Position numbers and translations under genes: made by a program. The notes under the pieces were generated by a model. It did not search any database and was not told the origin of the DNA. It saw only the letters and a program-made list of their open reading frames with translations. From contig NZ_JACZEP010000001.1 of NCBI RefSeq assembly GCF_014863355.1, forward strand, positions 1,364,001 through 1,428,000: 64,000 nt of DNA, given 5' to 3'. How positions within the stretch are numbered: the first letter of the stretch is position 1; the number at the start of each line of letters is the position of its first letter. Origin of the DNA: Aminobacter carboxidus (lineage in GTDB: Bacteria; Pseudomonadota; Alphaproteobacteria; Rhizobiales; Rhizobiaceae). This document shows positions 28,529-39,524 of the stretch, one piece after another.

Positions 28529-28957
28529 ATGCGCCACGGTTTCAAAGGCCGTCGCTTCGCCCGCAGCGTAAGCCACCGCAAGTCCATGTTCGCCAACCTC
28601 TCCGTCTCGCTGCTCGAACACGAGCAGATCGTGACCACGCTCGAAAAGGCAAAGGACCTGCGTCCGATCGTCGAGAAGCTGGTGACGCTCGGCAAGCGCG
28701 GCGACCTGCATGCCCGCCGCCAGGTGATCGCTCAAATCGGCAACGAGAACGTCGTGAAGCGGCTGTTCGACGTCGTTGCGCCGCGTTACGCCACCCGCAA
28801 CGGCGGCTACCTGCGCATCATGAAGGCTGGCTTCCGCCGCGGTGACAACGCCGCGATGGCTGTCATCGAGTTCGTCGATCGCGACACCTCGGCCAAGGGC
28901 GCAGGCGATCGCGTTCGCCTCGAAGCCGAAGCCGCCAACGAAGCTGACGCTGCATAA
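28529..28957 (+). CDS. rplQ: 50S ribosomal protein L17
   Basis: 142 residues starting [18 protein letters not shown], with the core [11 protein letters not shown]-like segment (here [20 protein letters not shown]). The acidic C-terminal extension is usual in Rhizobiales. AAGAAGGAAAAG precedes it. It is the last gene of the ribosomal cluster. Confidence 0.97.
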   Translation: MRHGFKGRRFARSVSHRKSMFANLSVSLLEHEQIVTTLEKAKDLRPIVEKLVTLGKRGDLHARRQVIAQIGNENVVKRLFDVVAPRYATRNGGYLRIMKAGFRRGDNAAMAVIEFVDRDTSAKGAGDRVRLEAEAANEADAA

Positions 28958-28983
28958 GCTGTCTGCACCGTTGTTTTGAACCG

Positions 28984-29011
28984 AAGGGGCCCTCGTGGCC
29001 CCTTTTGTTTT
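28984..29011 (+). terminator. intrinsic terminator of the ribosomal cluster
   Basis: An 8-base stem (28984-28991 with 28997-29004) has a CTCGT loop and the tail TTGTTTT. It lies 27 bases after rplQ. Confidence 0.9.
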
Positions 29012-29152
29012 GGGCGATTGCCTCAAGGCTGCAGCGGTTCTTGCGCATCTCGCGCCAACTATGCGGAAATAACCGCTTTCGCGCGTATACAGCCTTTCAA
29101 TTTGCACAATCGTCACGACAATGGCGCCGACTTAGACGTTGGAGGATTCGCA

Positions 29153-30634
<1,482 letters not shown>

Positions 30635-30692
30635 GCACCGGCACGATGCTGAAAGTCGCGGCATGTAACTGGATCGCGGGGAGGGCCATTCC

Positions 30693-32003
30693 TTGAGCTC
30701 TCTTTTCGACGAGGTCGTTCCGCGCCCGCTGGCCGAGACATTGCGCCCGCAAAGCCTGAGCGAGGTCATCGGGCAGGACCATATTCTCGGGCCTGACGGG
30801 CCGATCGGGCGTATGGTCAAGTCCAAGAAGGCTTCGTCGTTCATCCTGTGGGGGCCACCAGGCGTCGGCAAGACGACGATTGCCCGGCTGGTGGCCAGGG
30901 AAATCGGCCTCGATTTCGTCCAGCTCTCGGCTGTCCTCTCCGGCGTTGCTGATCTGCGGAAGGTCGTCGAAGCCGCCAAACAGCTCCGCAGCGGAGCAGG
31001 GCGGCAGACCGTGGTGTTCGTCGACGAACTCCACCGCTTCAACAGGACCACCCAGGACGCGCTGCTGCCCCATGTCGAGGACGGCACCATCGTCCTGATA
31101 GGTGCCACGACGGAGAATCCGAGCTTCAGCCTGGTCGCGGCACTGCTGTCACGTGCCAAGGTCTACACGCTCAAGCGCTTCGAAAAACCTGATCTTGCCG
31201 TCCTCGCCGAGCGCGCGGAAGCGCATGCCGGCAGGAAGCTGCCGCTGGACGCCGACGCGCGCGACGCGCTCTTGACCATGGCGGATGGCGACGGACGTTA
31301 TCTGATCGGCCTCTGCGAGGAGTTGCTGGCGCTGCCTTCCGGCGAGGTGCTCGACGTCGCCGGCCTTGCCGAAACGGTGCAGAAGCGTGCACCGGTCTAC
31401 GACAAGGGACAGGAGGAGCACTACAACCTGCTCAGCTGCTTCCATAAGAGCCTGCGTGGCAGCGACGTGCAGGCAGCGCTCTACTGGGCAGCGCGCATGG
31501 TTGTCGGCGGCGAATCTCCTGCCACGATCTTCCGCCGCCTGGCTTGCGCGGCGTCCGAAGACGTCGGCATGGCCGATCCGCAGGCGATGCCGCAGGTCAT
31601 TGCAGCCTGGACGGCATTCGAGCGGGTAGGGTGGCCGGAAGGGCGTCTGTTCATGGCCCAGGCGATTACCTATGTGGCGACGGCGCCAAAGTCGAACGCC
31701 TCCTATATGGGTTTCAACCAGGCGATAGCTCTGGCCCAGCAGACCGGCTCGCTGGCGCCGCCCAAGCACATCCTCAACGCGCCGACAAAGCTGATGAAAG
31801 AACTCGGCTACCACGAGGGCTACCGCTACGACCACGACTATCCCGATGCGTTTTCGGGGCAGGAATTCATGCCGGATGAACTTGCGGGCTCCAATCGTCC
31901 GGAGTTTTATGCGCCGAACGAGCGCGGCTTCGAGCGCGACATCAAGAAACGGCTTGAGTTCTGGGCGCGCAACAAGGCCAACCGCGGCCAGCCCGGCGAC
32001 TAA
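30693..32003 (+). CDS. rarA: replication-associated recombination protein A
   Basis: 436 residues from a TTG start (GGGGAGGG lies about 10 bases upstream). It is an AAA+ ATPase related to clamp loaders, acting at stalled forks. The N-terminal RPxxxxE-type segment RPLAETLRPQSLSEVIGQDH, the Walker A motif GPPGVGKT (residues 54-61) and Walker B VVFVDELHRF are present, as is the C-terminal tetramerisation region (SFHKSLRGSD-type: CFHKSLRGSDVQAALYW). Known also as MgsA or WHIP homologue. Confidence 0.95.
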   Translation: MSSLFDEVVPRPLAETLRPQSLSEVIGQDHILGPDGPIGRMVKSKKASSFILWGPPGVGKTTIARLVAREIGLDFVQLSAVLSGVADLRKVVEAAKQLRSGAGRQTVVFVDELHRFNRTTQDALLPHVEDGTIVLIGATTENPSFSLVAALLSRAKVYTLKRFEKPDLAVLAERAEAHAGRKLPLDADARDALLTMADGDGRYLIGLCEELLALPSGEVLDVAGLAETVQKRAPVYDKGQEEHYNLLSCFHKSLRGSDVQAALYWAARMVVGGESPATIFRRLACAASEDVGMADPQAMPQVIAAWTAFERVGWPEGRLFMAQAITYVATAPKSNASYMGFNQAIALAQQTGSLAPPKHILNAPTKLMKELGYHEGYRYDHDYPDAFSGQEFMPDELAGSNRPEFYAPNERGFERDIKKRLEFWARNKANRGQPGD

Positions 32004-32111
32004 CTCTCGGCAATCTGTCCGCCGATTATTCTCGACCACCGATCAATTTCTGACGTGACAAACGTACTGTCGCACAGTCGCTTCGACAGCGTTAATCAAC
32101 TGCGGATTATC

Positions 32112-32138
32112 GATTGCAAAAAAACGCAATCATATATA
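32112..32138 (+). promoter_or_regulatory. candidate operator and promoter of the ArsR-YeeE module
   Basis: GATTGC (32112-32117) and GCAATC (32126-32131) form a perfect inverted repeat around eight bases (AAAAAAAC), directly followed by TATATA (32133-32138), a good -10. The AT richness contrasts with the flanks. A second inverted repeat TAATC-N7-GATTA lies just upstream at 32093-32109. BigR/SqrR-type repressors bind such AT-rich palindromes over their own promoters, so self-repression is inferred. Confidence 0.5.
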
Positions 32139-32239
32139 CGTAACTATTGAAACTACCGCGTTTGCGGTGAGTGTCGTGAAGCCACGCGCCTGACCTGGTG
32201 GGATCCGGACAGGCGTGCTCCCGAACCAAGGTTGACGTC

Positions 32240-32593
32240 GTGAATCTCGAACCCGACAGGGCGCTGTCTGAACTGCTTGAACGGGCAGGGGAAGCATCCG
32301 AGCTTCTGAAGAAACTCGCCAATCCCAACCGTCTGATGATCGTCTGTGCCCTTGTCGACGGCGAACGTTCGGTGCGCAACCTCGAAGACAGTCTCGGCAT
32401 CCGCCAGCCGGGCCTGTCGCAGCAGATCGCCGAGTTGCGCGACGCCGGATTGATCGCCGGGCGCAAGGAATCGAAGTCGGTCTTCTATCGCCTTGCAGAC
32501 GAGCGGGTCGCTGCGATCGTTGCGCTGCTCTACCGCATGTTCTGCGCGCCGAAGGCTGTGGCAATTCCAAACGAAAGCAGGAATGATGACTGA
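32240..32593 (+). CDS. ArsR-family repressor with BigR/SqrR-type thiol switch
   Basis: 117 residues from GTG 32240; an earlier GTG at 32198 would add 14 residues with no family similarity. The winged helix-turn-helix is clear ([29 protein letters not shown]). Two cysteines, Cys36 (LMIVCAL) and Cys102 (YRMFCAP), are 66 residues apart, the same spacing as Cys41/Cys107 of SqrR and Cys42/Cys108 of BigR, which sense persulfides through an internal polysulfide bridge. The gene overlaps the downstream yeeE-like gene by 8 bases, so it almost certainly controls that pair. Metal-binding ArsR motifs (CVC) are absent. Confidence 0.85.
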   Translation: MNLEPDRALSELLERAGEASELLKKLANPNRLMIVCALVDGERSVRNLEDSLGIRQPGLSQQIAELRDAGLIAGRKESKSVFYRLADERVAAIVALLYRMFCAPKAVAIPNESRNDD

Positions 32594-33014
32594 ATTCACG
32601 TCCATCGCCTCCACAGTAGGTGGCATCCTGATCGGCCTCTCGGCCGTGCTGCTGATGGCCTGGGAAGGGCGCATTGCCGGTATCAGCGGCATCGCCAGCC
32701 GCCTGTTGCCGCCTTATGGCGATCATGCCTTACAGTCGCGCCTCGGCTTCGTTCTTGGCCTGGTCGCAGCACCGCTGATCTATCTGCTGGTGACCGGCAA
32801 CGAGGTGCTTCAGACCGTTTCATCCAATCTGCCGCTGATGGCGATGGCCGGTTTGCTCGTCGGATTCGGCTCGGTCTACGGCAATGGCTGCACAAGCGGC
32901 CACGGTGTCTGCGGCCTGTCCAGGCTGTCTGTCCGCTCGCTGGCGGCGACGCTCATCTTCATGACCACGGCCTTCACCACTGTTTTCATCGTTCGGCATG
33001 TGTGGGGAAGCTGA
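32586..33014 (+). CDS. YeeE/YedE half-channel protein, first subunit
   Basis: 142 residues with four hydrophobic segments. An ATG at 32583 or 32586 starts it, inside the end of the repressor gene. The signature [15 protein letters not shown] carries the two cysteines characteristic of this sulfur-compound transporter family; full-length YeeE members take up thiosulfate. This half-size member pairs with the next gene, each supplying one half of the channel. In Rhizobiales similar pairs sit in the BigR operon. Confidence 0.88.
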   Translation: MTEFTSIASTVGGILIGLSAVLLMAWEGRIAGISGIASRLLPPYGDHALQSRLGFVLGLVAAPLIYLLVTGNEVLQTVSSNLPLMAMAGLLVGFGSVYGNGCTSGHGVCGLSRLSVRSLAATLIFMTTAFTTVFIVRHVWGS

Positions 33015-33016
33015 CC

Positions 33017-33445
33017 ATGTCATTTGCAGTCAATCTCGCGCTTGGCCTGCTGTTCGGGGTCGGCCTCATCGTTTCAGGCATGTCCGATCCGGCCAAGGTA
33101 TTGAATTTCCTTGATCTTTTCGGCAATTGGGATCCGTCGTTGGCCTTCGTTATGGGCGGAGCCGTCATCGCGGCGTTTTTCGGCTACCGACTTGTGCTCA
33201 AGCGTGAAAACCCGGTCGCTGCCGCCTCGTTCCAACTGCCCGCCAGCAAGGCGATCGATAGCCGGGTCTTGATCGGCCCGGCCATTTTCGGCGTCGGCTG
33301 GGGCCTTGGTGGTTTTTGCCCAGGGCCGGCACTGACGGCAGCCATGCTGGGATCGGCCGGCACCTATGCCTTCCTGCCGATGATGTTTGTCGGCATGTGG
33401 TTGGCCAGGACACTTGCAGCCAGGCGCGTTGCGGCGCCAGCGTGA
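33017..33445 (+). CDS. YeeE/YedE half-channel protein, second subunit
   Basis: 142 residues from ATG 33017, two bases after the previous gene. It has four hydrophobic segments and the second family motif GLGGFCPGPAL with its conserved cysteine. Together with the first subunit it should form an inner-membrane path for a sulfur species such as thiosulfate or sulfide-derived sulfur; the substrate is inferred from the family and the thiol-switch regulator. Confidence 0.88.
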   Translation: MSFAVNLALGLLFGVGLIVSGMSDPAKVLNFLDLFGNWDPSLAFVMGGAVIAAFFGYRLVLKRENPVAAASFQLPASKAIDSRVLIGPAIFGVGWGLGGFCPGPALTAAMLGSAGTYAFLPMMFVGMWLARTLAARRVAAPA

Positions 33446-33496
33446 TGCAGCACATCAGGCGCTCCAGAGGCAGCTAATATACGGGTAGGGTGGTCG

Positions 33497-34117
33497 TCAG
33501 CCCCGTTTGCGTAACGTGCTGAACTGGAACAGCTGCACACTGTCCCACGGCGTCTTGTGTTCGTGACGGCGCGTGTCGGCCAACTCGAAGCCGTCGCCTA
33601 GCAGCTTGCCGATGCTGTCGGCATCGTGCCTGACGATCGGCAGACCGCTGCATTTCTCAGGCCCTTCAGGCGCGAATGTACCGATGATCGCATGGCCGCC
33701 TGGCTTGAGCGCCCGCGTCAAGACCGTGGCATAGGCGGCCTGGTCGGCAGCGTCGGTCAGGAAGTGGAACGCAGCGCGGTCATGCCAGATGTCATAGCTG
33801 CGGCTTGGCTGCCAGGCTGTCACGTCGCTGCAGACCCAGCGGATGCGATTTGCTTCCGCTCCGAGACGCGTGCGGTCGGCCTCGAGTGCTGCCTGCGAGA
33901 TATCGAGCACGGTGACGTCGACAAAACCTTGGCCAATCAATGCGTCGACGAGATGCGAGGCGCCGGCGCCGATGTCGACGATTGCCGTGTCAGGCGTGGC
34001 ACCGGCAAGGCCGAGCAGCATCAACGACGGTTCGGGTGTCTGCTGGAACCAACTGACCTGATCTGCCGCTTTGGTCTGGTAGATGGATTCCCAATGCGCG
34101 GTCCGGTCGTTGCTCAT
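33497..34117 (-). CDS. class I SAM-dependent methyltransferase
   Basis: 206 residues from ATG at 34117 (MSNDRTAHWESIYQ); the frame is open much further upstream but GGAGCT fits this start and the length. Motif I AIVDIGAGASHLVDAL (about residues 45-60) binds SAM, and DIWHDRAAFHFLTD forms the next acidic strand region. The substrate is unknown; the overall pattern resembles small-molecule thiol or acid methyltransferases. It faces the YeeE genes convergently with 51 bases between. Confidence 0.85.
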   Translation of the reverse strand: MSNDRTAHWESIYQTKAADQVSWFQQTPEPSLMLLGLAGATPDTAIVDIGAGASHLVDALIGQGFVDVTVLDISQAALEADRTRLGAEANRIRWVCSDVTAWQPSRSYDIWHDRAAFHFLTDAADQAAYATVLTRALKPGGHAIIGTFAPEGPEKCSGLPIVRHDADSIGKLLGDGFELADTRRHEHKTPWDSVQLFQFSTLRKRG

Positions 34118-34445
34118 GACAAAGCTCCAATCATCCTTGCACGTCCAACGGTTACGGCTCGGACGCGTCAAAGGGGACATGGTTTTGTGTCCGCTGGCAA
34201 GCACGCCCATAAGTCGCATAAGATAGATTATGGAACTTGCACGATGTGCCACAGAGCTGTTTGGCTGCAGTTCTTCTGCTCTGGCCGTCGGCAAGCTGGC
34301 CAACGGCCCATTTGCCTGTGCTTCTATGGCATCTGCACGGTTGAAGCCAGCATGGCACGAGCTGGCGGCCACAAGACACGACACAAACCCGTCAGCGCCG
34401 CGGAGACGAGAATTGACGCCTGACTTGCATCAAGCAGCTTCCTTA
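34118..34445. other. non-coding stretch between methyltransferase and MBL hydrolase
   Basis: About 330 bases with no convincing gene on either strand. It should contain the promoter of the methyltransferase. A short CATAA/TTATG inverted repeat lies near 34215-34230. Nothing else recognisable. Confidence 0.5.
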
Positions 34446-35261
34446 TCAGTCTGACGGATAAGACATTTCGATGATCATGCCGTCATAGGCTGGTTCGACA
34501 TGCGCCGGCGTGGCGTCCATCACGGCGGCATAGTCCAGCGGCACATGCATATGCGTCAGCACGGCCTTGATCGGTTTCAGCCTGTCGATCCAGTCCAGGG
34601 CTTCCGGCAGCGACAGATGGCTGACATGCGGCCTGTGCTGCAGCGCGTCGACGACCAGCAGCTCAAGGCCGGTCATCAGTGCCGCCGTAGCTTCAGGAAA
34701 GTCGCTGACATCGGAACAATAGGCCAGCGGACCGACGCGGAAGCCGAGCGAAATGATGTCGCCATGGATCTGCGGCAGCGGCAGAAAGGTGAGGGCACCC
34801 CCCTCTCCCGTTATGACAAACGGCTGATCGTGCTCGATGATGTGTGGCCGCACGATCGGCGGATACGAGCTTCCCGGCGGCGTTTCGATGCAATAGCCGA
34901 AGGCCTGCGTCAGGCGTCCCAGCGTGAACTGGTCGGCGTGGATGCCGATCAGGCTGCCGCGCTCGAGCACATAGCCCCTGAGGTCGTCGATGCCGTGGAT
35001 ATGGTCGGCGTGAGGGTGCGTGTAGACAACCGCGTCGATGTGCCGGACGCCCGCAGTCAGCATCTGGGTGCGAAAATCCGGACCCGTGTCGATGATGACG
35101 CGCGTGACGCCGTTATTGGAAATGCGCTCGACCATGGCGGCCGCGCGGGTGCGCCTGTTCCTCGGATTCTCGGGGTCACAAGCACCCCAGTCGCCGGTAA
35201 TGCGCGGTGTGCCTGGCGACGAACCGCAGCCCAGAATGGTGAGGCGCAGCACATCGGCCAT
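34446..35261 (-). CDS. metallo-beta-lactamase fold hydrolase, PhnP-like
   Basis: 271 residues from ATG at 35261 (MADVLRLTILGCGSSPGTPR). The metal-binding motif THPHADHIHGIDDLRG is intact, with the further histidines in PQIHGD and LTHMHVPLDY, and the aspartate in YCSDVSDF. The family includes PhnP cyclic phosphodiesterases and coenzyme-biosynthesis relatives; the substrate cannot be read. It begins 4 bases after the tatD stop, so it is the last gene of the operon with metG and tatD. Confidence 0.88.
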   Translation of the reverse strand: MADVLRLTILGCGSSPGTPRITGDWGACDPENPRNRRTRAAAMVERISNNGVTRVIIDTGPDFRTQMLTAGVRHIDAVVYTHPHADHIHGIDDLRGYVLERGSLIGIHADQFTLGRLTQAFGYCIETPPGSSYPPIVRPHIIEHDQPFVITGEGGALTFLPLPQIHGDIISLGFRVGPLAYCSDVSDFPEATAALMTGLELLVVDALQHRPHVSHLSLPEALDWIDRLKPIKAVLTHMHVPLDYAAVMDATPAHVEPAYDGMIIEMSYPSD

Positions 35262-35265
35262 GGCG

Positions 35266-36048
35266 TCAGGCTGGCCTCGGCATCTTGGTGAACAGCCGGA
35301 AGAAGTTGGCCGTGGTGATCTCGGCGATTTCGGCAGCACTTACGCCGATCGTTTCGGCAAGCACGGCAGCGGTGTGCGCCACGAAAGCCGGTTCGTTGCG
35401 CTGGCCGCGATGCGGCGGCGGCGCAAGGTACGGCGCATCTGTTTCGACCAGCAGCCGGTCACGCGGCACATCCTTGGCGACCTCGCGCAGCTCGGCCGAG
35501 TTCTTGAACGTCAAAATGCCTGAGAATGAGACATAGCCGCCAAGCTCGACGCCGATGCGTGCCAGCTCGGCCCCTGACGAGAAGCAGTGCAGGATGAAGG
35601 GGAATGCGCCCTTCCCCATTTCGTCCCTGAGGATAGCAGCCATGTCATCGTCGGCGTTGCGGGCGTGGATGACCAGCGGCAATCCGGTTTCTCGGGACGC
35701 TGCGATATGGACGCGCAGGCCCTGCGCCTGTGCGTCACGCGGCGCCTTGTCGTAGAAATAGTCGAGGCCGGCCTCGCCGATCGCCACCACTTTCGGATGC
35801 GCTGACAGCTTGACCAGATCCGCCGTGGTGACGTCCAGCTCTTCGGCGGCGTTGTGCGGATGCGTGCCGACGGAGCAATAGACTTCGTCGTATTCCTCAG
35901 CAATCGCAAGGATTTGCTCGAAGCGCTTCACGCGCGTCGAGATCGTGACCATGCGCTCGACCCCTGCCGCCTTGGCGCGCGCGATGATATCAGCGCGCTC
36001 CTCAGTGAAGTCAGGAAAGTCGAGATGGCAATGACTGTCGACCAACAT
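35266..36048 (-). CDS. tatD: TatD-family metal-dependent DNase
   Basis: 260 residues from ATG at 36048 (MLVDSHCHLDFPDF), the normal length. Metal ligands are seen in SHCHLDF, GEAGLDYF, LVIHARN, ILHCFSSG and VETDAPYLAPPPHRG. TatD members are 3' to 5' exonucleases or D-aminoacyl-tRNA deacylase-like hydrolases. It lies 11 bases downstream of metG, a widely conserved pairing. Confidence 0.93.
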   Translation of the reverse strand: MLVDSHCHLDFPDFTEERADIIARAKAAGVERMVTISTRVKRFEQILAIAEEYDEVYCSVGTHPHNAAEELDVTTADLVKLSAHPKVVAIGEAGLDYFYDKAPRDAQAQGLRVHIAASRETGLPLVIHARNADDDMAAILRDEMGKGAFPFILHCFSSGAELARIGVELGGYVSFSGILTFKNSAELREVAKDVPRDRLLVETDAPYLAPPPHRGQRNEPAFVAHTAAVLAETIGVSAAEIAEITTANFFRLFTKMPRPA

Positions 36049-36059
36049 TTCTGCCGGCC

Positions 36060-37601
36060 TCAGCTTTCTGTCGCCTGTTCGACATAGCGTGGGAACACCG
36101 GCTGGGGAGCCGGCAGAGTAGCACCCGGCACCAGTGCATGCGCGGCATCGACATGAACGAAGTCCCGGTCGGTGATGCCAAGCAGGTCGAGCAGCTTCGC
36201 CGCCGAGGCCGGAATGAATGGCTGGCACAGGATGCCGACACGGCGGATCACCTCTGCCGTGGTCCACAGCACCGTTTCCATACGTGCCGGATCGGTCTTC
36301 TTCAGCGCCCAGGGCTCCTGTGCGGCGAAGTAGCGGTTGGCCTCGGCAACAACGGCGAAGATCGCGGTAAGGGCGTGATGGATACCCTGCTCCGCCATCG
36401 CCTTGCGCGCCGTTGCCAGTGCGGCCACGGCCTGGTCGAGGATCGCCTTGTCGGCATCAGCCAGTTCGCCGCGCTGCGGCACCATGCCATTGCAGTTCTT
36501 GGCGATCATTGACAGCGAACGCTGCGCCAGGTTGCCGAGATCGTTGGCGAGGTCGGCATTGGTGCGGTTGACGATCGCCTCATGGCTGTAGCTGCCGTCC
36601 TGGCCGAACGGCACCTCGCGCAGCAGGAAATAGCGCACCTGGTCGAGGCCGTAATGCTCGACCATGGTGAAGGGATCGACCACATTGCCGAGCGACTTCG
36701 ACATCTTCTCGCCGCGGTTGAACAGGAAGCCGTGGCCGAACACCCGCTTCGGCAATTCGATGCCGGCGGACATCAGGAACGCCGGCCAGTAGACCGCGTG
36801 GAAGCGCACGATGTCCTTGCCGATGATGTGCACGGCAGGCCAGTAGGCCCATTTCTCGGCGCTTGTATCGGGATAGCCGAGTGCGGTGATGTAGTTGGTC
36901 AGCGCGTCGACCCAGACATACATCACGTGTTTGTCGTCGCCGGGCACCGGCACGCCCCAGTCAAAGGTCGTGCGCGAGATCGACAGGTCCTTCAGGCCCG
37001 AGCGAACGAAGCTCGCAACCTCGTTGCGTCGCTCGTTGGGGCCGATGAAGTCGGGCTGGTTGTCATACAGCGCCAGCAGCTTGTCCTGATAGGCTGACAG
37101 GCGGAAGAAATAGCTCTCTTCCTCGACCCATTCGACTGGCGTGCCCTGTGGGCCGTAGCGAATGTTGTCGGGACGGACCTCGGTTTCTTCCTCACCATAA
37201 TAGGCTTCGTCGCGCACCGAGTACCAGCCGGCATAGCTGCTCTTGTAGATGTCGCCCTTCTCCGCCATCGCCTTCCAGATCGCCTGGGAGGCGGCGTAGT
37301 GGCGCTCTTCGGTGGTGCGGATGAAATCGTCATTCGACGCATTCAGAAGCGTCGCCATCTTCTTGAATTCATTCGAATTGCGGTCAGCCAGTTCGCGCGC
37401 GGAAATGCCTTCGCGGTTGGCCGTCTGCAGCATCTTGATGCCGTGCTCGTCGGTGCCGGTAAGGAAAAACACATCCCTGCCGTCATGGCGCTGGAAGCGG
37501 GCGAGCGCGTCGGTGGCGATCAGCTCGTAGGCATGGCCGATATGCGGCTTGCCGTTCGGATAAGAGATCGCGGTCGTGATGTAGAATTTTTCGCGGGACA
37601 T
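36060..37601 (-). CDS. metG: methionine--tRNA ligase
   Basis: 513 residues. The class I signatures HIGH (residues 20-23) and KMSKS ([11 protein letters not shown]) are intact. The connective peptide has no CxxC pairs, so it is the zinc-free form, and there is no C-terminal EMAP-II tRNA-binding domain, both usual for alphaproteobacteria. It charges initiator and elongator tRNA-Met. It follows holB by 86 bases. Confidence 0.96.
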   Translation of the reverse strand: MSREKFYITTAISYPNGKPHIGHAYELIATDALARFQRHDGRDVFFLTGTDEHGIKMLQTANREGISARELADRNSNEFKKMATLLNASNDDFIRTTEERHYAASQAIWKAMAEKGDIYKSSYAGWYSVRDEAYYGEEETEVRPDNIRYGPQGTPVEWVEEESYFFRLSAYQDKLLALYDNQPDFIGPNERRNEVASFVRSGLKDLSISRTTFDWGVPVPGDDKHVMYVWVDALTNYITALGYPDTSAEKWAYWPAVHIIGKDIVRFHAVYWPAFLMSAGIELPKRVFGHGFLFNRGEKMSKSLGNVVDPFTMVEHYGLDQVRYFLLREVPFGQDGSYSHEAIVNRTNADLANDLGNLAQRSLSMIAKNCNGMVPQRGELADADKAILDQAVAALATARKAMAEQGIHHALTAIFAVVAEANRYFAAQEPWALKKTDPARMETVLWTTAEVIRRVGILCQPFIPASAAKLLDLLGITDRDFVHVDAAHALVPGATLPAPQPVFPRYVEQATES

Positions 37602-37687
37602 GGATGGGCCGTCATGAATGTCGGATTGAAAGGGTCGCGGTCAGATAACGCATCGGCATGGCGATAGCCATCCGGTTCGGACGAGCG

Positions 37688-38740
37688 TCACATTCGCAAT
37701 GCGGCATTCAAGCGGTCGATCATGGCCAGGACGTGTTGTTTCTTGTCGAGATTGTAGGTCTCGGTCTCGGATATCGCGTTTTGCGCGTCGTGCCAAGCAT
37801 CGGACAGGACGTTGGCCCGCGAAAGATCCGAGTTGCGTGCGGCCTCCGTTGCCGTATCCGACAGCAGGTCGAGCGCGCGGCGGTTGAAGACGTCGAACTG
37901 GATCGCGCTGTCCCTGCCCGCCACCGCATCGGCAAGCTTGTACGCGGCGGCAATGTCGTTGCGTCCCGACTGCACGATCTTGTCCAGCGCTTCGGCGATC
38001 TCCAGCCCGCCATACTGGGTAAGCAGGATCGCGGCACGTGCGCTTCCCCCTGCCCGCTGTACCAGCGCCGCACGCGCCTCAGGCTCATCGGGCGCCGGCT
38101 GATCGGTGCCGGCAAGGGCAGCCAGCAACGCGTCGTCGTCGAGTGGCGTCAACCGGATCGTCTGGCAGCGCGAACGGATCGTCGGCAGCAGACTGCCTGG
38201 CGCATGCACGATCAGGATGAACAGCGTGCGCGCCGGCGGCTCCTCGAGATTCTTGAGCAGCGCATTGGCCGCGTTGGTGTTCATGTCGTCGGCCGGATCG
38301 ACGATGACGACACGGTAGGCGCCATCATGCGAGGTCATCGACAGAAAACGCGATACCTTACGGATCTCGTCGACGGTGACGACAGACTTGAAGCCCTTGG
38401 TCTTGTCGTTCTGTGGCCGCGTCAGATGCAGCACCGAAGGGTGCGCGCCGGTGGCGACCTGGCGGAACAGGCCAGACTTCGGATCCGGATCGGCCAGTTC
38501 TTCGGGTGCGTTGCGATGGTCGGGATAACGCAAGAGATGATGGGCGAGATGGAAGGCGAGCGTCGCCTTGCCGATGCCGACCGGTCCGGCGAGGATCAAA
38601 GCGTGCGGCAGCTTGCCCGAGCGATAGGCTGCGGTCAGCATCACGATCGCCTGTTCGTGGCCAAACAGGCGCGGATTTTCGGCCGGCTCAGGCACGCCGT
38701 CGAGCGTATCGTGCTGTTCGGGGGCGAGGCGTTCGAACAT
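37688..38740 (-). CDS. holB: DNA polymerase III subunit delta'
   Basis: 350 residues. It is an AAA+ clamp-loader subunit with GPVGIGKATLAFHLAHHLL in the P-loop position and a sensor-like LFILIVHAPGSLLPTIRSRCQ segment. The four zinc cysteines of the E. coli protein are not present, as in other Rhizobiales. It overlaps tmk by one base (TGATG), and both belong to the replication part of the operon. Confidence 0.94.
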   Translation of the reverse strand: MFERLAPEQHDTLDGVPEPAENPRLFGHEQAIVMLTAAYRSGKLPHALILAGPVGIGKATLAFHLAHHLLRYPDHRNAPEELADPDPKSGLFRQVATGAHPSVLHLTRPQNDKTKGFKSVVTVDEIRKVSRFLSMTSHDGAYRVVIVDPADDMNTNAANALLKNLEEPPARTLFILIVHAPGSLLPTIRSRCQTIRLTPLDDDALLAALAGTDQPAPDEPEARAALVQRAGGSARAAILLTQYGGLEIAEALDKIVQSGRNDIAAAYKLADAVAGRDSAIQFDVFNRRALDLLSDTATEAARNSDLSRANVLSDAWHDAQNAISETETYNLDKKQHVLAMIDRLNAALRM

Positions 38741-39435
38741 CAGGCGTCGGCCCTCGCCCGGCTGCCCGCCGTGGCGCGCGCTTCAAGGGCTGCGAACACA
38801 GCGTCGGTGATGGAATGCTCGACCTCTTCGGGGGCCTTCGACGCGTCGATCAGCACGCAGCGGTCGGGCTCGTTCTCGGCGATCGCCAGATAAGCCTCGC
38901 GTCGGCGCTGGTGGATGTCGACCGTCTCCTTTTCGAAGCGGTCGGCGACATCCTGTCCGCGCCTGGCGGTGGCGCGCCGCAAGCCTTCGGTCGGATCGAG
39001 ATCGAGGATCAGCGTCATGTCAGGCATCATGCCATTGATCGCCACGCGCTCGACCGCCGCCATGAAGTCGGGATCGAGATCGCCTGTAACCCCTTGGTAG
39101 ACGCGCGACGAATCAAGAAAGCGATCGCACAAAACGATGGCGCCGCGTTCGACAGCCGGTCGGATCACTTGTTCGACATGGTCGGAACGTGCGGCGGCAA
39201 ACAGCAACGCTTCCATTTCTGGCCCGAAAGGCTCGGCTGCGCCCGACAACAGCACATGCCGCACCGCTTCCGCACCGGGCGATCCGCCGGGTTCGCGCGT
39301 CACGACGATGTCGTAGCGCTTGTCGCGAAGCTTGCTGGCCAGGCGCTCGATCTGTGTCGACTTGCCTGCCCCCTCGCCGCCTTCGAATGTGATGAAGAAG
39401 CCGCGCGCCAATCCAATGCCTTTCTGTCCGTGCAT
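38740..39435 (-). CDS. tmk: thymidylate kinase
   Basis: 231 residues, phosphorylating dTMP to dTDP. The P-loop [11 protein letters not shown] (about residues 17-27), the DRF motif (LCDRFLDSS) and the LID region ([15 protein letters not shown]) are present. The N-terminus is about 10 residues longer than E. coli Tmk. It lies 89 bases downstream of the carboxypeptidase-like gene. Confidence 0.96.
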   Translation of the reverse strand: MHGQKGIGLARGFFITFEGGEGAGKSTQIERLASKLRDKRYDIVVTREPGGSPGAEAVRHVLLSGAAEPFGPEMEALLFAAARSDHVEQVIRPAVERGAIVLCDRFLDSSRVYQGVTGDLDPDFMAAVERVAINGMMPDMTLILDLDPTEGLRRATARRGQDVADRFEKETVDIHQRRREAYLAIAENEPDRCVLIDASKAPEEVEHSITDAVFAALEARATAGSRARADA

Positions 39436-39524
39436 CGCAAGTTACGCCGTCCGAACGGCCTCACGGCATATCTTTATGTAGGTGCCGAAGCTCTAGCGTC
39501 GAGAGCCGCAAAGGTCCACCTGAA

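Noticed and set aside
34230-34454. Short plus-strand frame between the methyltransferase and MBL genes
   Set aside because: Low-information composition, no ribosome site, and it overlaps the end of the MBL gene.
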